Assembly: GCF_003634275.1 (NCBI RefSeq)
Contig: NZ_RBWY01000002.1
Location: 1 to 64,000, forward strand
Direction of reading: 5' to 3'
Origin: Orbus hercynius
Lineage (GTDB): Bacteria > Pseudomonadota > Gammaproteobacteria > Enterobacterales > Orbaceae
Length of the DNA: 64,000 bases
The notes under the pieces were generated by a model that was not told the origin of the DNA, searched no databases, and was given only the letters and a program-made list of their open reading frames with translations. Both the position numbers and the translations under genes were made by a program. Below, one piece after another: positions 1 to 9,532 of the stretch; position 1 is the stretch's first letter; every line of letters starts with the position of its first letter.

Positions 1-56
1 GTTTTGACCGTCTCACCAATATAACCGCCTTCTCAGAAGGTCTTGCGTTACGTCAG

Positions 57-113
57 TGGATGCGCATTATAGACATCTTATTTTTTTCTTCAAGCACATT
101 TTGCATTTATTTT
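57..113 (-). promoter_or_regulatory. rRNA operon P1-type promoter with A/T-rich upstream element
   Basis: On the minus strand a TTGAAG -35 (88-93) lies 16 bp from a perfect TATAAT -10 (66-71), followed by a GCGC discriminator and CCACTGAC. From memory this matches E. coli rrn P1, which has the same 16-bp spacer, TATAATGCGC and CCACTGACA. An A/T-rich UP-like stretch lies upstream (94-113) and overlaps the gmhB stop. In E. coli gmhB (yaeD) is followed by rrnH, so the rRNA genes should begin just left of the window. No rRNA sequence itself is visible here. Confidence 0.8.
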
Positions 114-652
114 TTTAACTGCTCATTTTTTATCATATTTGGCAAGTCTGCTAAGCTGTCAATTATCCAGTCTGCCTGAGCCTGAGCCTCTGGTGTTAAA
201 GCATCTCCGGTCTTTACAAGTACCGTTTTCTTAACACCCGCGTTTTTACCTGATAATAGATCAGAAACTCTATCACCCACCATGTATGAGTTAGCAATAT
301 CAATATCGAGCTCTTCTTTAGCCATTAAAATCATGCCTGATTTTGGTTTACGACACGCACAATCACTATGATGCGGATCATGAGGACAATAATAGACGCC
401 ATCAAGCTCAACACCACGATCAAGTAAAGACCAATCCATCCATTCAGTTAATGTATCAAACTGTTGTTGTGAAAAGATGCCGCGCGCAATACCCGACTGA
501 TTGGTCGTGATAACTAAAAGATAGCCCATTTTTTTTAACTCAAGCATGGCATCGATAACGCCATCAATAAAATGGAAATCATCAATTTTATGCACATAGT
601 TATAATCTATGTTAATTGTGCCATCGCGATCAAGGAAAATAGCCGGTTTCAT
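107..652 (-). CDS. gmhB: D-glycero-beta-D-manno-heptose-1,7-bisphosphate 7-phosphatase
   Basis: GmhB removes the C7 phosphate from heptose 1,7-bisphosphate in the cytoplasm, a step in making ADP-heptose for the lipopolysaccharide inner core. The 181-residue protein is close to the usual 180-190. It opens with the HAD nucleophile motif FLDRDGT (D8, D10), has the TTNQSG motif II near residue 49, a Cys/His zinc cluster ([17 protein letters not shown], about residues 88-104) and the late HAD acid motif VGDRVSD. It is divergent from metN, with the met boxes between them, and runs toward an rRNA promoter, as in E. coli. The identification is firm. Confidence 0.95.
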   Translation of the reverse strand: MKPAIFLDRDGTINIDYNYVHKIDDFHFIDGVIDAMLELKKMGYLLVITTNQSGIARGIFSQQQFDTLTEWMDWSLLDRGVELDGVYYCPHDPHHSDCACRKPKSGMILMAKEELDIDIANSYMVGDRVSDLLSGKNAGVKKTVLVKTGDALTPEAQAQADWIIDSLADLPNMIKNEQLKK

Positions 653-705
653 TTGTTACTCAATTTCAGTATTTATTTGGCACGTAGCATAATATCTATT
701 GACTT

Positions 706-721
706 AGATGTCTAGACGTCT
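706..721. promoter_or_regulatory. Two tandem met boxes (MetJ operator) before metNIQ
   Basis: Two adjacent 8-bp units, AGATGTCT and AGACGTCT, fit the MetJ consensus AGACGTCT at 7 and 8 of 8 positions. MetJ with S-adenosylmethionine binds tandem met boxes cooperatively and represses methionine genes. The array lies 37 bp before the metN start, so repression of metNIQ by methionine is expected. An ATG inside the array (708) is in frame with metN but is not a plausible start. Confidence 0.88.
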
Positions 722-758
722 TAACATTTCTCAATCATTTTTTTGCTTGAATTCCTTT

Positions 759-1790
759 ATGATAAGACTTGAAAATATTTCTAAAACATTTATCCACAAC
801 AAAAAATCCATTGTCGCGTTAAAAAATATTAATATTAATGTTCCAGCGGGGCAAATATATGGTGTGATTGGTAAATCTGGTGCGGGTAAAAGTACGTTAA
901 TTCGCTGTGTTAACTTATTAGAGAAGCCAACTAGCGGCAGCGTGTTCGTTGATAACCAAGATCTCACACAATTATCAAACAGACAATTAATCCATATTCG
1001 TCGAAAGATCAGCATGATTTTTCAACACTTTAATTTACTTTCGTCGCGAACAGTATTTGACAATATTGCTTTGCCGTTAGAATTAGACCGAACCCCAAAA
1101 GCAGCGATTAAAACTAAAGTGAATCAACTTTTAGAACTTGTTGGTTTAACCGAAAAAGCTAATGTGTACCCCGCTAACTTATCTGGTGGGCAAAAACAAC
1201 GCGTTGCGATCGCCAGAGCATTAGCAAACGACCCGAAAGTATTATTATGTGACGAAGCAACCAGTGCACTCGATCCTGAAACGACGCGCTCTATTCTTGA
1301 TTTACTTAAAAGTATTAATCAAAAATTGGGCTTAACGATTTTATTAATCACCCATGAAATGGATGTGGTTAAACAAATCTGTGATCAAGTGGCCGTTATC
1401 AGCGATGGTGAATTAATTGAGCAAGCACCGATTGGTGAAATGTTCTCTAACGCGAAAACCGATATTGCAAGGCAGTTTATTCAATCAACACTGCATCTAA
1501 CGATTCCGCAAGACTATTTACAAAAACTGTCAATAGTGCCCGAAGAAGGATTACATCCATTACTTCGACTCACATTTTCTGGTGTTTCAACCGACTCACC
1601 ACTCTTATCACAAGCGGCTAAAGAGTTTAATATTGATAATAATATTATCAGCGCACAAATGGATTATGCTGGTGGTGTGAAATTCGGCATTATGTTAACA
1701 GAAATGATAGGCAGTCAGCTCAACACCAAAAATGCCATTCAATTTTTACAAAATAATAATACGAAAGTAGAGGTTCTTGGTTATGTTTAA
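759..1790 (+). CDS. metN: Methionine ABC transporter, ATP-binding subunit MetN
   Basis: MetN drives uptake of D- and L-methionine by the MetNIQ importer on the inner face of the cytoplasmic membrane. From ATG 759 the protein is 343 residues, the E. coli length, beginning [11 protein letters not shown]. Walker A (GKSGAGKST), the signature LSGGQKQR, Walker B ([11 protein letters not shown]) and the H-loop (THEMD) occur in order. The C-terminal NIL domain, which senses internal methionine, fills roughly residues 260-343. An in-frame ATG at 708 was rejected because it lies in the operator and adds 17 residues not seen in the family. The gene overlaps metI by 8 bp. Confidence 0.97.
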   Translation: MIRLENISKTFIHNKKSIVALKNININVPAGQIYGVIGKSGAGKSTLIRCVNLLEKPTSGSVFVDNQDLTQLSNRQLIHIRRKISMIFQHFNLLSSRTVFDNIALPLELDRTPKAAIKTKVNQLLELVGLTEKANVYPANLSGGQKQRVAIARALANDPKVLLCDEATSALDPETTRSILDLLKSINQKLGLTILLITHEMDVVKQICDQVAVISDGELIEQAPIGEMFSNAKTDIARQFIQSTLHLTIPQDYLQKLSIVPEEGLHPLLRLTFSGVSTDSPLLSQAAKEFNIDNNIISAQMDYAGGVKFGIMLTEMIGSQLNTKNAIQFLQNNNTKVEVLGYV

Positions 1791-2562
1791 TTTTTTACCT
1801 AGTTTTAAGCCGTTTGAAACTCTCTTTCGCTTTTTATCACAATTTGATTTTTGGCAAAGCTTTGTCGAGTTTTGCTCGACATTTAATGGTTTTAACCAAA
1901 GTATGTTATTTAAATTAGCTCAAGCAACTGACGATACGATTTATATGGTCATTTTATCGGGCTTTTTTGGTTTGGTCATTGGTTTACCATTAGGTATTGC
2001 CCTTTATACCACCCGTCAGGGACAGATTTTAGACTGTAAAATCGTCAATGTGATCTTATCAATCATGACGAATATCTTTCGCTCGATTCCGTTTATTATT
2101 TTAATTGTCTGGATTATTCCATTTACTTATATCACGATGGATATCTTTACAGGCGTTAAAACATTTTTAGGTAAACAAGCCGCGATTGTACCGTTGAGTA
2201 TTGCTGTTGCACCATTAATTGCGCGAATGGTTGAAAATGCGTTATTGGATATTCCCAAAGGACTCATTGAAGCGGCTCGTTCTATGGGCGCAACGCCGCT
2301 ACAAATTATTCGCAAGGTGCTCTTACCTGAATCGCTACCGGTACTTATTAATAGTATGACTATCACATTAATTACGCTAACAGGCTATATTGCTATGGCG
2401 GGTGCGGTGGGTGCCGGTGGACTTGGGCAGCTCGCTATTCAATATGGTTATAACGGCTATAAATTAGCGATTATGAATACCGTGCTTGTAATACTCATTG
2501 CGATTGTATTTATCATACAGTTTATTGGTAACAAACTGGTAAAACGCGTTACACATCACTAA
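1783..2562 (+). CDS. metI: Methionine ABC transporter, permease MetI
   Basis: MetI is the membrane channel of the methionine importer. The 259-residue product has five or more membrane segments and the permease coupling loop with [14 protein letters not shown]. The C-terminal [16 protein letters not shown] stretch is typical. The core aligns with E. coli MetI (217 residues), but here about 42 extra residues precede it ([12 protein letters not shown] and following). The start used, ATG 1783, overlaps the metN stop and is preceded by AGAGG. A shorter start at the internal Met near residue 43 cannot be ruled out, though it has no evident ribosome site. Co-transcribed with metN and metQ. Confidence 0.94.
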   Translation: MFNFLPSFKPFETLFRFLSQFDFWQSFVEFCSTFNGFNQSMLFKLAQATDDTIYMVILSGFFGLVIGLPLGIALYTTRQGQILDCKIVNVILSIMTNIFRSIPFIILIVWIIPFTYITMDIFTGVKTFLGKQAAIVPLSIAVAPLIARMVENALLDIPKGLIEAARSMGATPLQIIRKVLLPESLPVLINSMTITLITLTGYIAMAGAVGAGGLGQLAIQYGYNGYKLAIMNTVLVILIAIVFIIQFIGNKLVKRVTHH

Positions 2563-2585
2563 CTCTCACTTAAGGAGAAAGAACA

Positions 2586-3473
2586 ATGAAATTCAAAAAT
2601 TTGCTTCTCACAACAACCCTCGCGAGCGCTTTCTTCCTAACAGCTTGCGATAATAGTAAATCAACGGATATGGCTGCTGAGCCATCAGCACCATCGATTA
2701 AAGTCGGCGTCATCTCAGGTCCTGAGCAAGAGATTGCCGAAGTGGCAAAACAACAAGCAAAAGACTTATATAATTTAGATGTTGAACTAGTAACATTTAA
2801 TGACTATGTTACGCCAAATCAAGCATTAAATGATGGCCTAATTGATGCCAATGCTTTTCAACATAAACCTTATCTCGATCAGCAAATTACTGAGCGCGGT
2901 TATTCGCTCGCTATCGTGGGTAACTCATTTGTCTATCCAATTGCCGCTTATAGTCATAAACTACAACCATTAACCGATGAAGCAACCGATGACAAGGGCG
3001 TGGTTGTAACTTCACCACGTGGCGATAAATACCTGATTAAAGAAAATTCAACTATTGCCATTCCTAATGATCCAACAAACTTGGGTCGAGCATTATTACT
3101 ATTGCAAGCACAAGGATTAATTACGGTTGATCCAGCGAAAGGATTATTACCAACCGTGATTGATGTTACTGATAATCCTTACAACCTTAACCTTATTGAA
3201 ATTGAAGTACCAATGTTACCTCGTTCATTAGATGACGCTCAAGTTGACCTTGCAATTATCAATAATGCTTTTGCCGGTCAAGTTGGTTTAACACCAAGCG
3301 AAGATGGTATTTTTGTTGAAGATAAAGACTCACCATACGTCAACATCATTGTGGCAAGAGAAAATAACAAAACCGATCCTAATGTCATCAATTTTGTTAA
3401 AGCTTACCAAACCGACGCCGTTGCTACAAAGGCCAATGAAGTGTTTAATGGCGGTGCTGTCAAAGGGTGGTAA
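2586..3473 (+). CDS. metQ: Methionine-binding lipoprotein MetQ
   Basis: MetQ captures methionine and delivers it to MetNI. It has a lipoprotein signal ending in LTAC, so Cys21 would be lipidated. Asp22 at position +2 predicts retention in the inner membrane, where an ABC partner is needed. The NlpA-family body is recognised from VELVTFNDYV, DANAFQHKPYLDQQ and IPNDPTNLGR. At 295 residues it is longer than the E. coli 271, mostly through a loop insert before IAIPNDPTN (about residues 130-160). AAGGAG sits 8 bp before the ATG. A strong terminator follows at 3521. Confidence 0.95.
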   Translation: MKFKNLLLTTTLASAFFLTACDNSKSTDMAAEPSAPSIKVGVISGPEQEIAEVAKQQAKDLYNLDVELVTFNDYVTPNQALNDGLIDANAFQHKPYLDQQITERGYSLAIVGNSFVYPIAAYSHKLQPLTDEATDDKGVVVTSPRGDKYLIKENSTIAIPNDPTNLGRALLLLQAQGLITVDPAKGLLPTVIDVTDNPYNLNLIEIEVPMLPRSLDDAQVDLAIINNAFAGQVGLTPSEDGIFVEDKDSPYVNIIVARENNKTDPNVINFVKAYQTDAVATKANEVFNGGAVKGW

Positions 3474-3520
3474 TCACCTTTTAGACGTAACCAAATATTG
3501 AATGAATAATAATTTAATAA

Positions 3521-3550
3521 TGAAATAGCGTTCTCGCTATTTCATTTTTT
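3521..3550 (+). terminator. Rho-independent terminator after metNIQ
   Basis: A perfect 10-bp stem (TGAAATAGCG / CGCTATTTCA) closes a TTCT loop and is followed directly by a run of seven T. It ends the metNIQ transcript 47 bp after the metQ stop. It lies just before the trmO start, so trmO must have its own promoter or depend on read-through. Confidence 0.9.
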
Positions 3551-3556
3551 TATCCT

Positions 3557-4240
3557 ATGATGAACATACAACCCATTGGTATCATCCGTTCGCCTTATAA
3601 AGAGAAATTTGGCGTACCAAGACAACCGAACTTAGTCTCACTGGGCACCGGTGAACTACATCTACTGCCCCCATTCAATCAAGCCGAGTGCGTACGAGGC
3701 TTAGAGCAATTTTCGCATTTATGGCTACTCTTTGTGTTCAACCAAACAATGGCTCAAGGCTGGCAACCAACAGTTCGTCCGCCAAGACTTGGTGGTAATG
3801 AAAAAATGGGTGTCTTCGCAAGTCGCTCAACTTTTCGGCCTAATCCAATTGGTTTATCTGCTGTTGAATTGCAGGATATCTGCATTGATAAAGACCGCAT
3901 CATTTTACAATTAGGTAGTGTTGATATCGTCGATAATACACCGATCATTGATATCAAGCCTTATATTCCTTATAGCGATTGTTATCCAGATGCAAAAGCG
4001 GGTTATGCCAATAATAAGCCCGGTAAGCAATTAACAGTTCAATTTAATCAACATACTCAGACGCAGCTGCTATCGCAGCCGGCGCTACAGCAACTGATCA
4101 TCCAAGTCATCAGCCAAGACCCGCGTCCGGCCTATAAACAAAAATCGCTAAAGCGCCAAGAGTTTGGCATCTCATTATACCAATTTAATATTCGCTTTTG
4201 CGTGGAAAATAATGTGGCAACGATTGTCAGTATTGAGTAA
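3557..4240 (+). CDS. trmO: tRNA (N6-methyladenosine/t6A37) methyltransferase TrmO
   Basis: TrmO (formerly YaeB/TsaA) methylates N6 of threonylcarbamoyladenosine at position 37 of ACY-decoding tRNAs using S-adenosylmethionine. The 227-residue protein begins with IGIIRSPYKEKFGVPRQP and contains RPPRLGGNEKMGVFASRS and TFRPNPIGLS, the hallmark motifs of its beta-barrel fold. It is close to the E. coli length of 235. In E. coli it also lies close to metQIN and gmhB, so the order is conserved. Two consecutive ATGs (3557, 3560) make the exact start uncertain by one codon. Only a few bases separate it from the preceding terminator. Confidence 0.93.
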   Translation: MMNIQPIGIIRSPYKEKFGVPRQPNLVSLGTGELHLLPPFNQAECVRGLEQFSHLWLLFVFNQTMAQGWQPTVRPPRLGGNEKMGVFASRSTFRPNPIGLSAVELQDICIDKDRIILQLGSVDIVDNTPIIDIKPYIPYSDCYPDAKAGYANNKPGKQLTVQFNQHTQTQLLSQPALQQLIIQVISQDPRPAYKQKSLKRQEFGISLYQFNIRFCVENNVATIVSIE

Positions 4241-4313
4241 TTTATGCTGCAATCGCGTAATTTTTCGGCGAAAATAATGCGTTCACGTCTTTAACAGCAA
4301 CATAGTCAACCAA

Positions 4314-5807
4314 TTACTCGGTTACACCATTTTTAAAGATCGCCAGCTCTCGAAAATCATTTTTCTCATTACAACTGAGTTTACCATTAGCGATATCCAC
4401 AATGAGATCAATAAACTGCTGTAATAACAAATCCATTGTGACGCCTTCCACTAATCGACCAGCATTAAAATCGATCCAAGTTGGTTTCTTGTTAGCTAAC
4501 CGTGTATTGGTTGCCAGTTTCACCGTCGGCACAAATCCACCGTATGGCGTACCTCGGCCCGTTGAAAACAAGACCATATGACAACCCGCGGCAATTAAAG
4601 CGCTCGTTGCAACGGCATCATTACCCGGTGCGGATAATAAATTGAGTCCCGCTCTCGTTAGGCGTTCACCATACTCGAGCACATCGACTACCTGACTACT
4701 ACCGGCCTTTTGGGTACAGCCTAATGATTTATCTTCTAGCGTGGTAATCCCGCCAGCTTTATTACCTGGCGACGGATTTTCATAAATCGGCTGGTTATGT
4801 TCAATAAAATAACGTTTAAAATGATTCACCATGTTAACCGTTTTATCAAACGTCGACTCATCAACGCAGTGAGCCATCAAAATCGTTTCTGCGCCAAACA
4901 TTTCCGGCACTTCAGTTAATACGCTCGTTCCACCATGACTGATGACATAATCAGAAAATTTACCCAATAGCGGATTGGCCGTAATACCCGATAGTCCATC
5001 GGAACCGCCGCACTCCAAACCGAATTTCACTTCGCTTAGTTTGCCATTAACACGCTTATCCGTTTTCATTTTCTGATAAAGGGTATTCAAGTGGTCAAGA
5101 CCGGTGGTGATTTCGTCGGCTTCCTCTTGTAAAATCATGAAACCCACTCGATCGGCATCATAATCGCCTAATGTCTCGCGAAATACTTTCAGTTGATTGT
5201 TTTCACAGCCTAAACCAATGACCAGTGTCGCCCCAGCATTCGGGTGCTTGACCATATCTTGTAAAATAGTTCGAGTATTAAGATGATCTTGCCCTAATTG
5301 CGAGCAACCATAAGGATGAGTAAGCACATACACGTCATCAAAATCATCGCCTTGTTTAGCCAATTGCGCAATGAACTTCTTACTAATTAGTTGTGCGATC
5401 CCATTGACACAGCCAACAGTTGGAATAATCCAAAGCTGATTTCGAATACCAACCAAGCCATTTTTACGGCGATAAATTTGTACTTCACGATCAGCAAGTG
5501 TGGTCTTAGCCTTAGCGACTACTGGCTGATACTGATATTCATTTAACTCCCCCAAATTGGTTGCCACATTATCAGTATGAACATGCTCACCAATCTTGAT
5601 CGCGGCAGTTGCATGCCCGATAGGGAAACCATATTTAATGATATTTTCGCCTTGATTGATCGCCTGTATTGCCACTTTATGACCAACCGGAATATTTTGC
5701 AAAACAGTGATTTGCTCAGTACCAATAGGGAGAACATCGCCCTGACTTAACGCTTCCAATGCAATAATAACATTGTCACTACCATTGATTTTAATGATAT
5801 TTTTCAT
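4314..5807 (-). CDS. uxaA: Altronate dehydratase
   Basis: UxaA dehydrates D-altronate to 2-keto-3-deoxy-D-gluconate, the last step of the hexonate route encoded here. The protein has 497 residues (E. coli 495). The N-terminal SAF-like domain (about 1-95) carries GHKVAIQAI and GFPIGHAT. The large catalytic part has TVGCVNGIAQ, HPYGCSQLG, GLGCENNQ and FGLECGGSDGLSG, whose cysteines suit the iron-dependent family. It is the last gene of the minus-strand operon, 126 bp after the dehydrogenase gene. TTAGGAAC precedes the ATG. It converges with trmO, with no clear terminator in the 73-bp gap. Confidence 0.96.
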   Translation of the reverse strand: MKNIIKINGSDNVIIALEALSQGDVLPIGTEQITVLQNIPVGHKVAIQAINQGENIIKYGFPIGHATAAIKIGEHVHTDNVATNLGELNEYQYQPVVAKAKTTLADREVQIYRRKNGLVGIRNQLWIIPTVGCVNGIAQLISKKFIAQLAKQGDDFDDVYVLTHPYGCSQLGQDHLNTRTILQDMVKHPNAGATLVIGLGCENNQLKVFRETLGDYDADRVGFMILQEEADEITTGLDHLNTLYQKMKTDKRVNGKLSEVKFGLECGGSDGLSGITANPLLGKFSDYVISHGGTSVLTEVPEMFGAETILMAHCVDESTFDKTVNMVNHFKRYFIEHNQPIYENPSPGNKAGGITTLEDKSLGCTQKAGSSQVVDVLEYGERLTRAGLNLLSAPGNDAVATSALIAAGCHMVLFSTGRGTPYGGFVPTVKLATNTRLANKKPTWIDFNAGRLVEGVTMDLLLQQFIDLIVDIANGKLSCNEKNDFRELAIFKNGVTE

Positions 5808-5933
5808 TATACGTTCCTAAAATAACATCTTAAATGTATCGGCACCGCTCTGTTCCATCAAAACGATGCCAGATCCATCACAAGATAAATGAGTCATGTT
5901 TTGTGAGCAAGATTACTCGCTCACTCCACGCAA

Positions 5934-6959
5934 TCATCCGATCTTGATTACCGATTTCAGCCGGCTGTTTGGATCGTTTGCCATATCAGTAAAGGCTTTT
6001 TCAGCCTCATTAAGCTCATAAACATCAGTAATGATACGTGTCACATCACATCCGCCACTTTTCACTAAATCAATCAACTCAATAAAATCTTTTTTCAGTG
6101 CATTACGTGAACCAAAGATATCGAGCTCTTTAGTTTGAATTTGCGTGAAAGCAAAATCCAGTTTCTGTTTGCCCACACCAACAAGTCCAATACGACCTCT
6201 AAATGCAGCAGCGTCAATACAGTTTTGGAATGTTTGTGGTAAACCGACACACTCAATACATACGTCAAACCCGTCACCGCTGGTAATCGCTTTCACGCGC
6301 TCGGCAAAATCTTCTTTATCAGTACGAATAACGCCTGCTGCGCCGATTTCAAGTGCTTTATCAAGGCGATTTTGCATCATATCACTGACATACACCTCAG
6401 CACCTTTCAGTTTAGCCGCCATCACAGCAAATAAGCCAATTGGCCCAGCACCAACTACTAACACTTTGTCGCCCGCTTTTACTGATGTGCGCTGTACACT
6501 ATGATAGCTGATACAAAAAGGTTCAATCATCGCCAGTGTTAAGGCATCTAATCCTTTACCATCATAAATACGCTCTATTGGCATACTATAATATTGGCGG
6601 AAAATTCCGTCTCGCTGAGCACCAAGGGTTTGATTGCTAGTACAGCAGTTTACAAAGCCTCGGCGACATGAATAACATTTACCACAGTTAAAATACGGAT
6701 TAGCGGTAACAATCATTCCTTTTTTAATACCATGTGAATTCTCACCGACTTCAACCACTTCGGCAGAAAATTCATGGCCTGGAATACGAGGATAGCTCGC
6801 ATATAAAAATGTCCCTTTATATGTCCCCATATCTGAACCACAAATGCCGCCGTAAAGTACTTTTAAAATCGCCTCGCCTTTTTGTAAAACCGGTTTTTCC
6901 ATCTCTTTAACTTCAACTTTTCCTGGTTCTGGAATGACAATGTATTTCATATTAGACAT
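5934..6959 (-). CDS. Zinc-dependent alcohol dehydrogenase, probable L-galactonate 5-dehydrogenase (LgoD-like)
   Basis: This is a medium-chain NAD(P)-dependent dehydrogenase of 341 residues. Visible features are the catalytic zinc residues C40 and H62-E63 (GGICGSD, PGHEF), the structural zinc cysteines C92, C95, C98 and C106, and the Rossmann loop VVGAGPIGLFA. It is in the same family as E. coli LgoD (340 residues) and RspB. Its place between uxaB and uxaA, in an operon with an LgoR-type regulator, fits oxidation of L-galactonate to D-tagaturonate, the UxaB substrate. L-gulonate or another hexonate remains possible. AAGGAG lies 7 bp before the start. The family is certain; the substrate is inferred. 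Confidence 0.82.
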   Translation of the reverse strand: MSNMKYIVIPEPGKVEVKEMEKPVLQKGEAILKVLYGGICGSDMGTYKGTFLYASYPRIPGHEFSAEVVEVGENSHGIKKGMIVTANPYFNCGKCYSCRRGFVNCCTSNQTLGAQRDGIFRQYYSMPIERIYDGKGLDALTLAMIEPFCISYHSVQRTSVKAGDKVLVVGAGPIGLFAVMAAKLKGAEVYVSDMMQNRLDKALEIGAAGVIRTDKEDFAERVKAITSGDGFDVCIECVGLPQTFQNCIDAAAFRGRIGLVGVGKQKLDFAFTQIQTKELDIFGSRNALKKDFIELIDLVKSGGCDVTRIITDVYELNEAEKAFTDMANDPNSRLKSVIKIG

Positions 6960-6977
6960 GAGTTTGCTCCTTGGTCA

Positions 6978-8417
6978 TTAATTCTGTGGAATACTGTTTT
7001 TGATATCTGTTGATAAAATCTGCGTTAAGTCAGCGCTCACGCGCTCGGTAAGGCCCGGAATATTATTCAAGTCCTGTTCCCAGTGATCTGACATACCCAG
7101 TACATTTGCAACTAATTGTTTTACATCGCTTTGATACAGTGGTTGCCAAGCAGCAAAACGATCTAAAAGTGGTTTATCATCGGTTAATGGAATGGTCACA
7201 CCTTGATATTCACCACGGTAAAAAGCAATTAAGGCCGCCAATGAGAATGCAATATATTTCGGTGGTTGATTAAATTTTTGACTGTATATCACTAACTGAG
7301 GTAACAAACGTGTTTTAAACTTCGTTAATGAGTTAAGTGATATCGCGATAAGTTCGTGTTTGATAAACGGATTTTTAAAACGATTCAACACATCGCTAGC
7401 AAATTGATTCAGTTCATCTTTATCCAAAGATAACGTTGGGATGACTTCTTGATTAAGCAGATTTTTGATAAAACGTTCGATCTTATCATCAGCCATCGCC
7501 TGACCAACAGTTCGAAGACCAGCAAGATAAGCAACTGGGACCATCGCGGTATGCGCGCCATTTAATATGCCGACTTTACGCGCTTTATAAGGTTTAATAT
7601 CATCAACAACTAAGATATTGAGATCAACCTCATCAAGTTTTAATTTCTTTTTAATCCAGCTTGGACCTTGAATCACAAATAAGTAGAAATATTCTGCGGT
7701 ATCAAGGAAACGATCTTGGTATCCCAGCTCGTGTTCCAATTTACTCGCTTCATCTTTTGGATAGCCCGTTACAATACGGTCCACTAGCGTCGAACAGAAT
7801 GTATTGGCATCATTAAGCCAATACATAAAGCCACTGCCAAAATTCCACAAGTTGGCGTAATGGGTGACATACTCTTTCAGTTTTTCACCGTTATAGTCAA
7901 TTAGCTCACAAGGTACAATGATAAGACCTTTATCTTTCTGACCTTTAAAATGTTTAAAACGATGGTATAAAAAAACGGTCAATTTAGCAGGGAATGTTGT
8001 AGGAGGCGTATCTGAGCATTGATCTTTATCACTAAAGGCAATCCCCGCTTCAGTGGTATTTGAAAATATAAATTCTAATTCCGGATTCTCTGCGCATTTT
8101 AAATATTGCTCAAACTCTTGATACACTGATAATTCACGATTAACCGAGTAGATAATACGCGGAACTGCAACGGCCTGTCCTTGCTCGTTAATCCCCCTAA
8201 TCACTGTCGTATACAAACCATCTTGTTCATTGAGTTTTGGCTGGTGGCTATCAATCGGACGCACCATGGTGATACCACTATTGAAGTCTGTATTTTCATT
8301 AAGGTTATCAATAATCCAATCAATAAAGGCTCTTAAAAAATTGCCCTCACCGAATTGAATCACTTTTTCAGGATAAACTGGGCCGGGGAAGTTTTGGCGA
8401 TTAAGTTGTTTAGTCAT
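6978..8417 (-). CDS. uxaB: Tagaturonate reductase (altronate oxidoreductase)
   Basis: UxaB interconverts D-tagaturonate and D-altronate with NADH in the cytoplasm. The 479-residue protein belongs to the polyol/mannitol dehydrogenase family. It starts LNRQNFPGPVYPEKVIQFG and has GEGNFLRAFIDW, VFSNTTEAGI-like FSNTTEAGIAF, CSTLVDRIVTGYP and KVGILNGAHTA, which contains the family's catalytic lysine and asparagine/histidine region. These agree with E. coli UxaB (483 residues) rather than UxuB. It lies 18 bp before the dehydrogenase gene, which implies tight co-translation, and 119 bp after the regulator gene. Confidence 0.96.
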   Translation of the reverse strand: MTKQLNRQNFPGPVYPEKVIQFGEGNFLRAFIDWIIDNLNENTDFNSGITMVRPIDSHQPKLNEQDGLYTTVIRGINEQGQAVAVPRIIYSVNRELSVYQEFEQYLKCAENPELEFIFSNTTEAGIAFSDKDQCSDTPPTTFPAKLTVFLYHRFKHFKGQKDKGLIIVPCELIDYNGEKLKEYVTHYANLWNFGSGFMYWLNDANTFCSTLVDRIVTGYPKDEASKLEHELGYQDRFLDTAEYFYLFVIQGPSWIKKKLKLDEVDLNILVVDDIKPYKARKVGILNGAHTAMVPVAYLAGLRTVGQAMADDKIERFIKNLLNQEVIPTLSLDKDELNQFASDVLNRFKNPFIKHELIAISLNSLTKFKTRLLPQLVIYSQKFNQPPKYIAFSLAALIAFYRGEYQGVTIPLTDDKPLLDRFAAWQPLYQSDVKQLVANVLGMSDHWEQDLNNIPGLTERVSADLTQILSTDIKNSIPQN

Positions 8418-8536
8418 AGCACAGGCTCTCTTTTATTGACATATTGTACGGTGAGTACAGAGCACTATATCTTAGCTAATCAGTGTCACTTAAATTTGTT
8501 GTGTATTTCGTGCCTCACATTTCACTTTTTTGTTTT

Positions 8537-9454
8537 TTATCTGTCTTTTATTTTTAAAGAACGATCAATAGATTCACGCATCGATATTTTGGCAGTATTA
8601 AGATGCTTGCATAATGCCGCGATAGCCTTGGTTTCGTCTTTTTGCAACATCGCACTTAACACCGCGATATGCTCACTGACCGCAACGCTATTACGTTGTT
8701 TAAGATCACTATTTTCCCATTGATAATGAAAATGAAAAATTACCGAAATTAAGTCAAATGACTGCACAAAAAAGGGATTATTGTTGGATGACAAAATCAA
8801 TTGATGAAAATCGCGATCCAAACCAGAAAACAGTAAAAAATCAGTCTGAATGCTTTGCTGTAAATTCTTATGTTTTTGTAACAGCTCTTTGGCCTTAGTC
8901 CAATTAATATGTGTCTCGGTTTGCGCCATAAATGAACGTAATGCAAATATTTCTAAAATACTGCGAAACTCATACAGCTTTTCAGCATAATCTTTGCCAA
9001 CAATAACCAGTTCCCATTTACCTTTTTCATAATGATTAATAAGACCATAATGCAGAAAGCGTAATAAAAATTCTCGCACCACAATTGGGCTAACTTTGGC
9101 ATCTTTAGCGATCTGAATTTCATCAAATCGATCGCCTGGCAACAACTTATGACTATTAATGAGATGATAAAAGTAGTGTTCAAATTTTTGATCTTGAACG
9201 AAGCGCTCTTCAAAAATACAGTTCACCTTATCTTGCCCAGTTGGCTTACGTTGTAAACAAAATTGTTCACCATTTTGTTGCAAAACGCCCGTACTTAATA
9301 GATGCGCTAAAACCGCACGCATTGTTGTCCGGCTAACATTAAACATGTCTGCAAGCGTAATGAGCGCAGGAAGCGGAAATGTTAAAATGTTCTTTTCCAA
9401 ACAATCAATAAATTGATTGATCGTTTTTTGTCGTAAGGTGGGATTTCGGCTCAT
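8537..9454 (-). CDS. lgoR: GntR-family (FCD) transcriptional regulator, LgoR-like
   Basis: The 305-residue regulator has an unusual layout: one winged helix at residues 1-70 (LADMFNVSRTTMRAVLAHLL), a second at about 90-150 (IAKDAKVSPIVVREFLLRF), then a C-terminal all-helical FCD ligand domain. E. coli LgoR (YjjM, 304 residues), which controls L-galactonate genes, has the same duplicated layout. From memory it shares long stretches such as VIFHFHYQW followed by SDLKQRN. The gene sits inside the hexonate operon between transporter and uxaB, so autoregulation is likely. The ligand is probably a hexonate intermediate. The minus-strand start at 9454 gives the expected MSRNPTLR N-terminus. Confidence 0.88.
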   Translation of the reverse strand: MSRNPTLRQKTINQFIDCLEKNILTFPLPALITLADMFNVSRTTMRAVLAHLLSTGVLQQNGEQFCLQRKPTGQDKVNCIFEERFVQDQKFEHYFYHLINSHKLLPGDRFDEIQIAKDAKVSPIVVREFLLRFLHYGLINHYEKGKWELVIVGKDYAEKLYEFRSILEIFALRSFMAQTETHINWTKAKELLQKHKNLQQSIQTDFLLFSGLDRDFHQLILSSNNNPFFVQSFDLISVIFHFHYQWENSDLKQRNSVAVSEHIAVLSAMLQKDETKAIAALCKHLNTAKISMRESIDRSLKIKDR

Positions 9455-9532
9455 TGATGGGTTTCCAATGTAAAATCATCGTTGGATACATTAAATTTAT
9501 TATTTTAATAGCGTATTTATGTGTGAACCTAC

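Noticed and set aside
708-758. Upstream in-frame ATG for metN
   Set aside because: It lies inside the met boxes and would add 17 residues absent from MetN; ATG 759 gives the exact family length.
5909-5930. GTGAGC / GCTCAC hairpin between the dehydrogenase gene and uxaA
   Set aside because: A six-pair stem with a 10-nt loop; may be chance and has no T-run.
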